A DNA stretch of 64,000 nucleotides from Lachnospiraceae bacterium C1.1 (GCA_030434875.1 JAUISW010000001.1:62001-126000); one strand, 5' to 3'; positions 32,149-42,962 are shown, numbered from the stretch's first letter. Made by a program: numbers and translations. The notes: generated by a model not told the origin, from the sequence alone.

Positions 32149-32882
32149 TGAATAAAGTTTCGAACGGAAAAAAGACATTAATGATCATAGCGATAGCAGT
32201 ATGTTTACTTTTACTTATTTTTGGTATAGCAATGAAGTCTTTTCACGTTTCGACAGTTCATGTAAGGGGAAATTCCTATTACACGGATGATGAAATCAGA
32301 AATATGCTGCTTGGCGGTAAGTTTTCATATAATTCATTATACCTAAAGCTCAGATATGCAAGAGGCATAAAGGAAGATTTTCCTTTTATAGAAAGGGCTG
32401 ATATATCTTTCGATTCTGCAAACGAGATCACCATAACAGTTTATGAGAAATCTATAGCAGGATGTGTTTCTTATCTTGGAAGATATATGTATTTTGACAA
32501 AGATGGAATAATTGTTGAAAGTTCCACTGATGTCAAAGAGGGAATTCCTGTTGTAAAAGGACTTAAGTTTGAACAGTGTGTGATGGGGGAACTGCTTCCG
32601 GTAAGTGATACGGATGTGTTTAAGGAAATACTTTCACTCACACAGCTGCTCAATAAATATTCGATAGTATGTGATGGGATATACTTTCCGGCTGACGGTA
32701 CGATCACTCTTTATTTCGATAAGGCAAGAGTCTATGTTGGAACAATGGATAATATAGATGAAAAGATGATCAAACTGCAATATATTGTTCCAAAACTTGA
32801 AGGATTGAGCGGAGTGCTTCACCTGGAAAACTATGATGGTGAAAATAAAGATGAGTATATTACATTTGAAACAGAAGATTAA
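32148..32882 (+). CDS. ftsQ: Division protein FtsQ/DivIB (POTRA domain)
   Basis: The product has 244 residues. A short basic N-terminus and a transmembrane segment (LMIIAIAVCLLLLIFGIAM, about 10-28) are followed by a POTRA-type domain starting FHVSTVHVRGNSYYTDDEI, then FIERADISFDSANEITITVYEK, the typical FtsQ/DivIB pattern, and a beta domain with the YFDKDGIIVESS element. It bridges early and late division proteins outside the membrane. It sits between ftsW and ftsZ, as expected for ftsQ. Confidence 0.88.
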   Translation: MNKVSNGKKTLMIIAIAVCLLLLIFGIAMKSFHVSTVHVRGNSYYTDDEIRNMLLGGKFSYNSLYLKLRYARGIKEDFPFIERADISFDSANEITITVYEKSIAGCVSYLGRYMYFDKDGIIVESSTDVKEGIPVVKGLKFEQCVMGELLPVSDTDVFKEILSLTQLLNKYSIVCDGIYFPADGTITLYFDKARVYVGTMDNIDEKMIKLQYIVPKLEGLSGVLHLENYDGENKDEYITFETED

Positions 32883-32915
32883 TTTATCTTAGAGTTTGTA
32901 TTTTTAACAAAACAG

Positions 32916-32944
32916 TTGATTAATCGCCCAAAAGATTATATTAT
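32916..32944 (+). promoter_or_regulatory. Promoter of ftsZ
   Basis: TTGATT (32916-32921), 17-bp spacer, TATTAT (32939-32944). It gives ftsZ its own transcript with a leader of about 70 nt, besides read-through from the cluster. Confidence 0.6.
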
Positions 32945-33019
32945 ATATACTAAATGGTGTGTTGTGATTAAAATTAAGTTATATATTTAGACTTGGGGAG
33001 ATGTAAGGAGGAAATATCT

Positions 33020-34216
33020 GTGACGGAGCTGAATATACAGATAAAGGAAGAAGAAGCCGATTCTTCATGCAGGATTTTGGTCGTTGGTGTTGGAGGAGCT
33101 GGAAATAATGCAGTCAACCGAATGATCGATGAAAAAATCGAAGGCGTGGATCTTTTAGGTGTAAATACTGATAAGCAGGCTTTACAGCATTGTAAGGCAC
33201 CTAAGCTTTTACAGATCGGTGAGAAGCTCACCAGAGGACTTGGAGCCGGAGCACAGCCTGAGATGGGTGAAAAGGCTGCTGAGGAAAGTCAGGAAGAAAT
33301 ATCGAACGCAGTTAAGAATTATGATATGGTCTTTGTTACTTGCGGAATGGGAGGCGGTACCGGTACAGGTGCGGCTCCTGTTATAGCACGTATTGCGAAA
33401 GAGCAGGGAATTCTCACTGTAGGTGTTGTTACAAAGCCATTTAAGTTCGAGGCAAAGACAAGAATGACTAATGCCAAGAACGGTATAGAAAAGCTTAAGA
33501 ATTCGGTTGATACACTTATTGTTATTCCGAATGATAAGCTTCTTGAAATAGTTGATCGTAAGACTTCATTTGCTGACGCTTTGAAAAAAGCTGATGAGGT
33601 ATTACAGCAGGCAGTACAGGGAATAACTGATCTTATCAATGTTCCTGCACTTATTAACCTTGATTTTGCTGATATCAGAACAGTAATGAAGGATAAAGGT
33701 ATTGCACATATCGGTATCGGTATGGCTAAGGGTGAAGATAAGGCAAGTGAGGCTGTTAAACTTGCTGTAGAAAGCCCGCTTCTTGAAACAACCATTCGCG
33801 GAGCTTCAAATGTCATCGTTAATATTTCAGGTGATATTACGCTCTTTGATGCAAATGAGTCAGCAGATTATGTACAGACACTTACGGGTGAAGATACAAA
33901 TATCATCTTTGGTGCAAAGCAGGATGAGACAGAGTCTGATTTTGTAAAGATAACTGTTATAGCTACAGGACTTGATGAATCAAATGTAGAGCAGCCTAAG
34001 TATAGTCAGCCTGCATTTACAGCTTCAGTACCTAAGCCGACAGTAAATCCTGGTGTCGCAACATTTAATCCGCCTAATTTCGGAGCTGTTCAGGCTCAGC
34101 AGTCTGGTGGAAGTAACGTAATACAGAACGGCAACAGACCTTATCAGGCAGGTTCTATGCCGACACGTGTGGAACCGAAGTCAATCAAAGTGCCTGATTT
34201 CCTTAAGAGAAGCTGA
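33020..34216 (+). CDS. ftsZ: Cell division protein FtsZ
   Basis: The product has 398 residues from GTG 33020, chosen because AAGGAGG (33005-33011) is ideally placed; upstream in-frame codons overlap that site. GTPase signatures: [15 protein letters not shown], the tubulin loop [15 protein letters not shown] (about residue 110) and [11 protein letters not shown], which carries the T7 Asp. A variable linker (about 325-385) leads to the conserved C-terminal peptide [10 protein letters not shown] that binds membrane tethers. It polymerises into the division ring. ftsA is not adjacent. Confidence 0.97.
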   Translation: MTELNIQIKEEEADSSCRILVVGVGGAGNNAVNRMIDEKIEGVDLLGVNTDKQALQHCKAPKLLQIGEKLTRGLGAGAQPEMGEKAAEESQEEISNAVKNYDMVFVTCGMGGGTGTGAAPVIARIAKEQGILTVGVVTKPFKFEAKTRMTNAKNGIEKLKNSVDTLIVIPNDKLLEIVDRKTSFADALKKADEVLQQAVQGITDLINVPALINLDFADIRTVMKDKGIAHIGIGMAKGEDKASEAVKLAVESPLLETTIRGASNVIVNISGDITLFDANESADYVQTLTGEDTNIIFGAKQDETESDFVKITVIATGLDESNVEQPKYSQPAFTASVPKPTVNPGVATFNPPNFGAVQAQQSGGSNVIQNGNRPYQAGSMPTRVEPKSIKVPDFLKRS

Positions 34217-34278
34217 TGAAGATTCCCGGTCGAAATAAGGTTTGAAATGCCGAAAACGACCATAAGAGAGGTCTTAAT

Positions 34279-34728
34279 ATGAAATGTCCGTTCTGCGGTC
34301 ATGATAATACGCGGGTTATTGATTCCAGACCCGCAGAAGATAACAACTCAATCAGACGAAGAAGAGCCTGCGATGAATGTGGGAAACGTTTTACGACGTA
34401 TGAAAAAGTCGAAACAATTCCTTTAATGATCATCAAGAAAGATAATAATCGTGAGGCATACGACAGAACAAAGCTAGAAGGTGGAGTCCTAAGAGCTTGT
34501 CATAAAAGACCGGTTTCAGCGGAAGAGATCACCAGACTTGTAGATTCGGTTGAAAATGAGGTTTTCAGCCTTGGAGAAAAAGAAGTTTCCAGCACAGTTC
34601 TGGGAGAGTTGGTAATGAAAAAATTAAAAACACTGGATGCAGTTGCATATGTGCGTTTCGCCAGTGTTTACAGAGAATTTAAGGACGTTGGATCATTTCT
34701 GGAGGAGCTCAAGAAGGTTCTTGAGTAA
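34279..34728 (+). CDS. nrdR: Transcriptional repressor NrdR
   Basis: The product has 149 residues. An N-terminal zinc ribbon (MKCPFCGHDNTRVIDSR and RRACDECGKRFTTYE, four Cys) is followed by an ATP-cone domain (KKDNNREAYDRTKLEGGVLRAC in pieces). NrdR represses ribonucleotide reductase genes in response to dATP. Full length and all metal ligands present. AGAGAGG precedes ATG 34279. It lies 62 bp after ftsZ. Confidence 0.97.
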   Translation: MKCPFCGHDNTRVIDSRPAEDNNSIRRRRACDECGKRFTTYEKVETIPLMIIKKDNNREAYDRTKLEGGVLRACHKRPVSAEEITRLVDSVENEVFSLGEKEVSSTVLGELVMKKLKTLDAVAYVRFASVYREFKDVGSFLEELKKVLE

Positions 34729-34827
34729 AATGGTCTTTCGTACTAACACCGTCTATAAGGGGAGGCATTATTTAAATGTCTCCCTTTTTACATCCAAATT
34801 AGCGAGCTTATAAGGAAAGATATATAT

Positions 34828-35328
34828 ATGTTTGAGAGATTTTATCCTGATGAAGAATGTAATTCTGTTTACAAGATAGATTTTGAAAAATTTTATGCAA
34901 AGGGATATCGTGGTGTTATCTTTGATATAGATAATACACTGGTTCCGCATAATGCACCGGCAGACAGAAATGCGATACGTCTTTTCAAGAGATTAAAGAG
35001 AATCGGTTTTAAGGTTATGTTGCTTTCAAATAATGGAAAGAAACGTGTAGAGAAATTTAATGATGCAGTAAAGGCTGAGTATATTCATTTTGCCTGCAAG
35101 CCTTCAAAAAAAGGATATATAAAGGCAATGGAGATGATGGGAACAAAGCCGGAAAATACTTTTTTTGTGGGGGATCAGCTTTTTACTGATGTATGGGGAG
35201 CAAAGAGGGTTGGTATCCATAGCATACTTGTAAGACCGATGAATCCTAAAGAGGAAATTCAGATTATTTTGAAGCGTTTGCCTGAAAAAATTTTGCTCAA
35301 GAGATATCATCGAAAAAAAAATAGTTGA
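34828..35328 (+). CDS. YqeG-family HAD phosphatase
   Basis: The product has 166 residues. HAD class IIIA motifs: I is VIFDIDNTLVPH (about residues 30-41, with the D-x-D-x-T nucleophile), II is LLSNNGKKR (Ser), III is CKPSKKG (Lys), and IV is FFVGDQLFTDVWGAK. The family is related to mitochondrial phosphatidylglycerophosphate phosphatase. In Bacillota the gene is often near efp or aroE/yqeH; here it is 66 bp before efp. GGAAAGATAT precedes the ATG. Confidence 0.9.
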   Translation: MFERFYPDEECNSVYKIDFEKFYAKGYRGVIFDIDNTLVPHNAPADRNAIRLFKRLKRIGFKVMLLSNNGKKRVEKFNDAVKAEYIHFACKPSKKGYIKAMEMMGTKPENTFFVGDQLFTDVWGAKRVGIHSILVRPMNPKEEIQIILKRLPEKILLKRYHRKKNS

Positions 35329-35353
35329 AATAGTTACGAACTTAGTGTAAAAT
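35325..35353 (+). promoter_or_regulatory. Promoter of efp
   Basis: TTGAAA (35325-35330), 17-bp spacer, TAAAAT (35348-35353), overlapping the end of the YqeG gene. Confidence 0.65.
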
Positions 35354-35394
35354 GTTTTGGTATTTGACATGCGTTATGTAAGGAGGAATATTGA

Positions 35395-35952
35395 ATGGTT
35401 TCTGCAAGTGATTTCAGAAATGGCCTGACTGTTGAAATCGACGGTACAGTTTATCAGATTATTGAGTTTCAGCACGTAAAGCCCGGTAAGGGTGCAGCTT
35501 TTGTAAGAACAAAGCTTAAGGATGTTATCAATTCGGGAGTTGTAGAAAAGACTTTCCGTCCGACAGAGAAATTCCCTGCCGCACATATTGAGAGAAAAGA
35601 TATGCAGTATCTTTACAATGACGGCGATCTTTTCAACTTTATGGATCCTGAGTCCTACGAGCAGATTGCAATAAATAGAGATATAATCGCTGACTCTCTT
35701 AAGTTCGTAAAGGAAAATGAGACATGTAAGGTTAATTCTTACAATGGTTCAGTGTTCGCAGTAGAGCCTCCGCTCTTTGTTGAACTTGAGATCACAGATA
35801 CTGAGCCCGGCTTCAAGGGTGATACAGCTACAGGTGCTTCTAAGCCTGCTACAGTTGAGACAGGCGCACAGGTTAACGTACCTCTTTTTGTTAACCAGGG
35901 CGACACTATCAAGATTGATACACGTACAGGTGAGTACCTTTCAAGAGTATAA
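35395..35952 (+). CDS. efp: Translation elongation factor P
   Basis: The product has 185 residues, standard for EF-P. Domain I has the tip loop [15 protein letters not shown] with Lys32 at the usual modification position. The KPGKGAA form without the Pro34 of YmfI-type loops fits EF-Ps whose modification is unknown or absent. Domain III ends with the family signature [24 protein letters not shown], seen here at about residues 128-152 (given in one piece only to mark the block). It relieves stalling at polyproline. AAGGAGG precedes the start. Confidence 0.97.
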   Translation: MVSASDFRNGLTVEIDGTVYQIIEFQHVKPGKGAAFVRTKLKDVINSGVVEKTFRPTEKFPAAHIERKDMQYLYNDGDLFNFMDPESYEQIAINRDIIADSLKFVKENETCKVNSYNGSVFAVEPPLFVELEITDTEPGFKGDTATGASKPATVETGAQVNVPLFVNQGDTIKIDTRTGEYLSRV

Positions 35953-36013
35953 GTCTTGTTATAGTTTGGACTCTAAAAGCGGATTAATTCAGCTTTAACA
36001 TTATAAAGACCGT

Positions 36014-36049
36014 AGACAGGTCAGACGGAGCAACCGTACTGATCTGTCT
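36014..36049 (+). other. Strong hairpin downstream of efp
   Basis: AGACAGGTCAG (36014-36024) pairs with CTGATCTGTCT (36039-36049, one G-T), and inside it ACGG (36025) pairs with CCGT (36034): about 15 bp of nearly continuous stem with a 5-base loop. No T run follows, so it is either an imperfect terminator or a structured RNA end. A smaller GGCAGC/GCTGCC hairpin lies at 36169-36189. Confidence 0.5.
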
Positions 36050-36208
36050 AGCGGGATTATATGAGCTATAGGGCTCACAGAAATTCAATTCATTATAACA
36101 GTATCGTTCAGATTACTGTAAAAATCCCATTTTTATTAAACAAAGTTTATTAATATGTATTTGTAAATGGCAGCTTTATTTTTGCTGCCCTAATAGAAAT
36201 GGAGAAAA

Positions 36209-37150
36209 ATGAATAAAATTATTAATTATAATTCAAATTTAAGATATGAAGAATTCAGAAAAGAACTTGTAAATGGCATAGCTGATATATGCGGAGAAGA
36301 ATTTACGGTACGAGAAGAGCATGTTCATAAGAATAATGCAAAAGAACTTTTTGGCGTCTCCATTAGAAATAAAAACACAAATGTTGCTCCTACGATTTAT
36401 CTTGAAGGTTTTTATGAAGATTTTATTAACGGCGAAAAGAATCTGAATGAGATAGAAAACGATATTATCAGAATTTATAAGCTTAACTGTTTAAATGGCA
36501 ATAGGATCAATGTTGACTTTTTTAAGGATTTTTCAATAGTTAAAGAAAAGCTCGTCTACAGACTCGTGAATTATGACATGAATCGAGAAAGGCTTAAGGA
36601 GATTCCTCACAGAAGATATCTTGATCTTGCTATCATATATGTTCTTAATCTGAACGAATGCGGAGGAAGCATTACCATCAGAAATGAACATCTTGATATT
36701 TGGAATGTCGATGAAGAAACAGTTTATCAATATGCAGAGAAGAATACACCGAAGGCATTTAAGTTAAAAATCAGCAGGTTCTCAGATATGATGCTGGATA
36801 TATTGAAGGATAAGGAAGATGTCGAACCTGAGGATCTGGATACACTGCTTGACAATCATATGCTGCCGATGTTCATTATGACAAACGAGCAATGTATGTT
36901 TGGAGCTTCAAGTCTTTTATATAAGGATTCGTTAAAGGAGTTCGCAGAAAAGATCGGATCTGGATTTTACCTGCTTCCTTCATCGGTTCATGAGACGATC
37001 CTGCTTCCTGAAGATGAGAAACTGAATTCGGAAAATCTGGAAGAGATGGTCAGAAGTGTAAATGAGACTGTAGTTGATAAGGAAGTCTTTCTTTCGGATA
37101 ATGTTTATTATTACAGTCCGGAGAATAATAAACTAGAAATAGCAGGCTGA
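36209..37150 (+). CDS. DUF5688-family protein
   Basis: The product has 313 residues, soluble, with no signal peptide or membrane segment. It matches the DUF5688 proteins common in Lachnospiraceae: YEEFRKELVNGIADICGEEF at the start, GVSIRNKNTNVAPTIYLEGFYEDF, a RLVNYDMNRERLKEIPHRRYLDLAIIY block and, near the end, GSGFYLLPSSVHETILLPE, a hallmark of the family (blocks are separate pieces of one protein). The function is unknown. It stands alone behind its own leader, with a hairpin terminator after it. GGAGAAA precedes ATG 36209. Confidence 0.8.
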   Translation: MNKIINYNSNLRYEEFRKELVNGIADICGEEFTVREEHVHKNNAKELFGVSIRNKNTNVAPTIYLEGFYEDFINGEKNLNEIENDIIRIYKLNCLNGNRINVDFFKDFSIVKEKLVYRLVNYDMNRERLKEIPHRRYLDLAIIYVLNLNECGGSITIRNEHLDIWNVDEETVYQYAEKNTPKAFKLKISRFSDMMLDILKDKEDVEPEDLDTLLDNHMLPMFIMTNEQCMFGASSLLYKDSLKEFAEKIGSGFYLLPSSVHETILLPEDEKLNSENLEEMVRSVNETVVDKEVFLSDNVYYYSPENNKLEIAG

Positions 37151-37158
37151 TAATATGT

Positions 37159-37202
37159 CGAAATAGCAATTAACAATTTCGTAATAATTAATTGCTATTT
37201 CG
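37159..37202 (+). terminator. Hairpin after the DUF5688 gene
   Basis: CGAAATAGCAATTAA (37159-37173) and TTAATTGCTATTTCG (37188-37202) form a perfect 15-bp stem. The 3' side overlaps the tRNA-Arg promoter, and the T tail is weak (ATTTCTTT). Confidence 0.6.
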
Positions 37203-37220
37203 ATTTCTTTGTGTTATTAT
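37192..37220 (+). promoter_or_regulatory. Promoter of tRNA-Arg
   Basis: TTGCTA (37192-37197), 17-bp spacer, TATTAT (37215-37220), 18 bp before the tRNA. Confidence 0.55.
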
Positions 37221-37237
37221 AGTTCGGTGGTTCGATT

Positions 37238-37311
37238 GCGTTTGTAGCTCAGCTGGATAGAGCACAGGCCTCCGACGCCTGGTGTCAAGGGTTCGAATCC
37301 CTCCAAACGCA
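37238..37311 (+). tRNA. tRNA-Arg (anticodon CCG)
   Basis: Acceptor GCGTTTG (37238-37244) pairs with CAAACGC (37304-37310). D-stem GCTC/GAGC. Anticodon stem CAGGC/GCCTG with loop CTCCGAC, so the anticodon is CCG at 37272-37274. T-arm GGG-TTCGAAT-CCC with one mismatch at the stem base. The CCA end is not encoded. It reads the Arg codon CGG. Confidence 0.93.
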
Positions 37312-37452
37312 CTAGTTTAGAAAAGGTTTCAGCCTTGATCATTGGAACGGAAATATTTTTAGGTATTTTTTGTATTATAATTGTGAAATGGTATATACAA
37401 AACTGCTTTTGATAAGCTGCAGTTGATATAATATAGAATTGAAAGGACAGGA

Positions 37453-38718
37453 ATGAAGTTGGATCTGAATGAAATTAAAAAATTTGTGACTGAGCATTAT
37501 CAGTATGTTGCGGTAGGTGTTCTTTTTGTTTTACTGGTCATTGTTCTTATAGTATTTTCATTGCATCGAGCCAGTTCGGGAGAAGAATCAAAAAAGGATT
37601 CGGAAGATGCAACTGAGACAGTTAGTACGGAACCGATACCTGTTCCGGATGATATACAGCTTGAGCAGAATGCTTATGAAGAGATAAATTCTTTCTTTAC
37701 TAAATATTACAATGCACTTGCAGAGGCAGATTTTGATACTCTTGCTGATATGGGCGAAGTGCTTGACGATGATGTTAAAGCTAAGAGAACTGTACGCGCA
37801 GGATATACAGAAGACTACGAAAATATGTCATGTTATACTGTAGAGGGACCTGAATCTGATTCTTACATAGTATTTGTATATTATGAGATTAAGTTTAAGA
37901 ATATCGATACACTTGCTCCGGGACTTTCAACTTTCTTTATTATAAAGGATGGCGACAGCTTCAAGCTTAAGGATATAGGAAGCCTTCCGGATAATGAAAA
38001 AGAGTATATAACGGAAGTAGCATCATCAGATGACGTACAGAAACTTCTTGAGGATGTAGATGTTCTTTATCAGAAGAACACTGAGGCAGATGCAACACTT
38101 GCTGCCTTCATGACTTCTCTTCAGACAAAGATCGATGCAGCAGATGCTTCGAGTATAGCAGCAGATACTGCTTCTACAGAAGCTGATGAGTCTGCAACTG
38201 TACGTGTGACAACAACAGATACAGTTAATGTTCGTTCTACACCTGATACAAATGGCGAAAAGATCGGAACTGCAATGGCAGGTGATTCATTCATCAGACT
38301 TAGTGAAGAGAATGGCTGGAGTAAGATTCAGTATAAGGATACAGAAGCATATATTCTTTCAGAATACCTCACAACTGCACAGGGTGATACTGTAGTAGCA
38401 GGTCAGATTAACGGCGAAGATGTAAATGCAGAAGATGCTGAAGCTGCAGAGAATAATGAGGCAGAAGCAGAAGCTGAACCAGAAGAAGCCCAGGAAGAAA
38501 CAGAGACTACAGATAACAGCAGTTCCTCAACCGGCAAGAAGGTTTATGTTTCCGAGGCTATTTCTGTTCGTGGAGGAGCCAGCACAGATTCTGAGAAGAT
38601 TGGCTCTGCATATAATGGTGATACTTATTCTATCACAGGTGAAGACGGAGACTGGTATAAGATCGATTACAAGGGATCTACAGGCTATGTGCGCAAGGAT
38701 GTTGTTACAGTAAAATAA
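37453..38718 (+). CDS. Membrane-anchored protein with two bacterial SH3 domains
   Basis: The product has 421 residues. A short N-terminus and one transmembrane helix (VAVGVLFVLLVIVLIVFSL, about 18-37) precede an extracellular part. This has an acidic stretch, an NTF2-like or helical region (about 70-200), then two SH3b domains: about 252-310 (VNVRSTPDTNGEKIGTAM, then GWSKIQYKDTEAYI) and about 355-421 (ISVRGGASTDSEKIGSAY, then DWYKIDYKGSTGYV). An acidic Glu/Ala linker joins them. SH3b domains usually bind cell wall. A wall-associated role is inference. Expressed alone, between tRNA-Arg and a strong terminator. Confidence 0.85.
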   Translation: MKLDLNEIKKFVTEHYQYVAVGVLFVLLVIVLIVFSLHRASSGEESKKDSEDATETVSTEPIPVPDDIQLEQNAYEEINSFFTKYYNALAEADFDTLADMGEVLDDDVKAKRTVRAGYTEDYENMSCYTVEGPESDSYIVFVYYEIKFKNIDTLAPGLSTFFIIKDGDSFKLKDIGSLPDNEKEYITEVASSDDVQKLLEDVDVLYQKNTEADATLAAFMTSLQTKIDAADASSIAADTASTEADESATVRVTTTDTVNVRSTPDTNGEKIGTAMAGDSFIRLSEENGWSKIQYKDTEAYILSEYLTTAQGDTVVAGQINGEDVNAEDAEAAENNEAEAEAEPEEAQEETETTDNSSSSTGKKVYVSEAISVRGGASTDSEKIGSAYNGDTYSITGEDGDWYKIDYKGSTGYVRKDVVTVK

Positions 38719-38730
38719 ATATCGATCATG

Positions 38731-38767
38731 AAGAGATATATTCCATTTGGGATATATCTCTTTTTTA
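38731..38767 (+). terminator. Terminator after the SH3 protein gene
   Basis: GAGATATAT (38733-38741) and ATATATCTC (38752-38760) followed by TTTTTT. Confidence 0.8.
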
Positions 38768-40359
<1,592 letters not shown>

Positions 40360-40393
40360 ATTAAATATTTACTGTAAATAAATTGCAATTTCA

Positions 40394-40427
40394 AAAGCAG
40401 ACAGTCAATCAGGCTGTCTGCTTTTTT
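40394..40427 (+). terminator. Terminator after gdhA
   Basis: AAAGCAGACAG (40394-40404) and CTGTCTGC (40414-40421) followed by TTTTTT. Confidence 0.9.
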
Positions 40428-40670
40428 CTGTTAAAATAGATTTAGAATGATAATTGTCTGCAAATTCATGCAAAATAGCAAGTTTTTGTGATTTTTGCAA
40501 ATTGAATAAAAATACAAAAAATAAAGAATATACTGAATAAATACAAGAAAATTATTAAATAGATAAAATCTTGATTTATTTTATATAATAACTAAATTGA
40601 TTTATTTTAACAATATTATGATAATTCTTATCATTTTTTAACGAATGTATATTTATGAGAAAGCCTTTAC

Positions 40671-40699
40671 TTGACAGAAGAACAAAGTACGTGTAGAAT
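40671..40699 (+). promoter_or_regulatory. Promoter of the opp operon
   Basis: TTGACA (40671-40676), 17-bp spacer, TAGAAT (40694-40699). Close to consensus and the only strong promoter before oppB, giving a leader of about 270 nt. Confidence 0.75.
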
Positions 40700-40855
40700 A
40701 CACAATTGTTCGCAGTGAGTACACATGTATTTATGAATACGTGTATTTGAAAAATGTAATTCTGCAGAAAGTTATGGCTTTGGTTATAGGGAATAATCGT
40801 AGTTAAAAATCATTTGTAGTTGAGTTACAAAATTTCATAGTTAACAGATCTGCGA

Positions 40856-40894
40856 GGAGTGAATTGGCAATGACGCCATCCACTTCTTTTTTTT
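40856..40894 (+). terminator. Leader terminator before oppB (possible attenuator)
   Basis: GGAGTG (40856-40861) and TGGC (40865-40868) pair with GCCA (40875-40878) and CACTTC (40881-40886) around a small internal loop, followed by eight T. It lies about 85 bp before the oppB start and inside the transcribed leader. Confidence 0.65.
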
Positions 40895-40976
40895 AACAAT
40901 TCAGCGCGTTAAAGTGTTAACTTGAAAAATAAAACGAAGCTGGATTCAGAAAGATAAAAACAGGAGGAATTTTCAA

Positions 40977-41888
40977 GTGGCTAAGTATGCAATAAAACGA
41001 TTTGTTTTGGCAATCGTCACTATCTTTATTATTTGTGCGATTACCTTTTTTGCCATGAACGCTATCCCCGGCGGACCTTTCAACAAAGAAAAGGCCTCTT
41101 CACCGGCAGTTCAGGCAGTTCTGGAGGAACGTTTTCATCTGAATGAACCTGTAGGAACCCAGTTCCTTATTTACATGGGAAATCTTTTACATGGTGATTT
41201 CGGAGTTTCCTTAAAAACAGGACGTGATATCTGGCAGACGATCTCAGAATCATTTGCTGTATCTGCGAGAATCGGCTTTTTTGCAATGCTGATAGCCCTT
41301 ATTATTGGTGTTGTTTTGGGAAGTCTTGCAGCTCTTTTCAGAAATAAGCTTCCGGACAGACTTATAGTTTTCTTCTCTACACTTGCTACAGCAGTACCGA
41401 GTTTCGTAATGGCATCACTGCTTTTGCTTATTTTCTGCATTCAGCTTAAAGTCATTCCGGTATGGAGTACATCAAATCAGAATTATATTCTGCCGGTAAT
41501 TGCTCTTTCTCTGTATCCGATGGCTTATATTACAAGACTTACAAAGACAAGTATGCTGGATGTTCTTGGACAGGATTATGTCAGAACAGCAAAGGCGAAG
41601 GGTGTTTCATGGGTAAGCATGATATTTAAGCACTCATTAAGAAATGCTCTTATACCTGTAATTACATATGTTGGTCCTATGACAGCATCGATCATGACAG
41701 GAAGCCTTGTAGTAGAAACGATATTTACTATCGGAGGTCTCGGATCTAAATTTGTAGAGTCGATCACAAACCGTGATTATACGATGATAATGGGAACAAC
41801 AATCTTCCTTGCAATACTTATGGTTGTTGTAAATCTGCTTTCGGACCTTGTATATAAACTTGTTGATCCGAGAATTAAATTTGAGTAA
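40977..41888 (+). CDS. oppB: Oligopeptide ABC transporter permease OppB
   Basis: The product has 303 residues from GTG 40977, with AGGAGG upstream. Six membrane segments. The N-terminal VIFIICAITFFAMNAIPGGPF-like start and the EAA loop (QDYVRTAKAKGVSWVSMIFKHSLRNALIP in pieces) are typical of OppB/DppB, as is the end YKLVDPRIKFE. With OppC it forms the membrane channel for peptides. First gene of oppBCDF-A. Confidence 0.95.
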   Translation: MAKYAIKRFVLAIVTIFIICAITFFAMNAIPGGPFNKEKASSPAVQAVLEERFHLNEPVGTQFLIYMGNLLHGDFGVSLKTGRDIWQTISESFAVSARIGFFAMLIALIIGVVLGSLAALFRNKLPDRLIVFFSTLATAVPSFVMASLLLLIFCIQLKVIPVWSTSNQNYILPVIALSLYPMAYITRLTKTSMLDVLGQDYVRTAKAKGVSWVSMIFKHSLRNALIPVITYVGPMTASIMTGSLVVETIFTIGGLGSKFVESITNRDYTMIMGTTIFLAILMVVVNLLSDLVYKLVDPRIKFE

Positions 41889-41903
41889 GGAGTAGCAGCA
41901 TTA

Positions 41904-42962
41904 ATGGATACACCAAAGAAAAATCTGCTTAGTACGCAGCTTGATTTAAGTAAATTTGTAAAAGCAACGGATGAGGAAAAACGCCAGGCGGAAGTAATGA
42001 GTGAATCAACTACTTTTTTCCGTGATGGAATGAAAAAACTTATGAAGAATCCTCTTGCCGTTGGAAGTATCATTGTGCTTGCACTGATACTTTTATTGAT
42101 AATATTTGCACCAATGGTAGTTCCTTACAGTTATGAGGAAATCCTTACGGTTAACGGTGTCCGTGACAATGGTGCAAAAAACCTTGGAGCATTTGAGTAT
42201 TCTCAGATGGAGCAGGAATTCATGGCTCAGGGAGGAAAGGTATTTCCTCATATCATGGGAACAGACGAACTTTGTCGTGATTATTTCATAAGAGTCGTAT
42301 ATGGTACAAGGGTTTCACTTTTTGTAGGTATTTTTGCAAGCCTTGTAGTTCTGGTGATCGGTGTTCTTTATGGAGCTGTTTCCGGTTATACAGGAGGAAA
42401 GGTAGATTTGATAATGATGAGAATAGTGGATATTATCTATTCCCTTCCGGATCTTCTGGTTATCATACTTCTCTCGGTGGTATTAAGAGAAACACTTGAT
42501 CTTTCATCAGTACCTGTTCTGAGTTCTCTCGGAACTAACATGGTTTCACTCTTTATTGTTTTCGGTCTTCTTTACTGGGTTGGAATGGCAAGACTTGTTA
42601 GAGCTGAAATTCTTTCAATTAAGGAGAATGAATATGTTCTTGCGGCTCGTTCGATCGGTGCAAAACCGGGACATATTATTTGGAGACACATTCTTCCTAA
42701 CTGCATAAGTGTGATCATTATTGCAACTGCTTTGCAAATCCCTTCAGCGATATTTACTGAGAGTTATCTTTCTTTCCTTGGACTTGGTGTTGCACTTCCG
42801 ATGCCTTCACTCGGAAGTCTTGCAAACGCTGCAAGACAGGGTATGCAGTCAAATCCTATGAAGCTTGTATTCCCTGCAGTTATGATCTGCCTCGTAGTAC
42901 TTGCATTTAATCTGCTTGGTGATGGACTCAGAGATGCATTTGATCCTAAGCTTAAGAAATAA
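41904..42962 (+). CDS. oppC: Oligopeptide ABC transporter permease OppC
   Basis: The product has 352 residues. The N-terminal cytoplasmic part is about 60 residues, with KKLMKNPLAVGSIIVLAL leading into the first membrane segment. The periplasm-side insertion around HIMGTDELCRDYFIRVVYGTR is typical of OppC (family motif GTDxxGRD, here GTDELCRD). The EAA loop is ARSIGAKPGHIIWRHILPN. It ends LGDGLRDAFDPKLKK, the family C-terminal signature. It starts 15 bp after oppB. Confidence 0.95.
   Translation: MDTPKKNLLSTQLDLSKFVKATDEEKRQAEVMSESTTFFRDGMKKLMKNPLAVGSIIVLALILLLIIFAPMVVPYSYEEILTVNGVRDNGAKNLGAFEYSQMEQEFMAQGGKVFPHIMGTDELCRDYFIRVVYGTRVSLFVGIFASLVVLVIGVLYGAVSGYTGGKVDLIMMRIVDIIYSLPDLLVIILLSVVLRETLDLSSVPVLSSLGTNMVSLFIVFGLLYWVGMARLVRAEILSIKENEYVLAARSIGAKPGHIIWRHILPNCISVIIIATALQIPSAIFTESYLSFLGLGVALPMPSLGSLANAARQGMQSNPMKLVFPAVMICLVVLAFNLLGDGLRDAFDPKLKK

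Larger units (their letters stand above)
40428..40976. other. opp upstream region and long leader
   Basis: AT-rich and without a gene. It contains the promoter at 40671-40699, a hairpin ACATGTATT/AATACGTGT around 40724-40745, and an intrinsic terminator at 40856-40894 within the leader. The arrangement (promoter, structured leader, terminator, gene) suggests attenuation. No T-box or known riboswitch signature was recognised. Confidence 0.5.

Noticed and set aside
40428..40976. opp leader considered as a T-box or known riboswitch
   Set aside because: No GGTGGNACCGCG-like T-box sequence and no conserved aptamer core that I could recognise.
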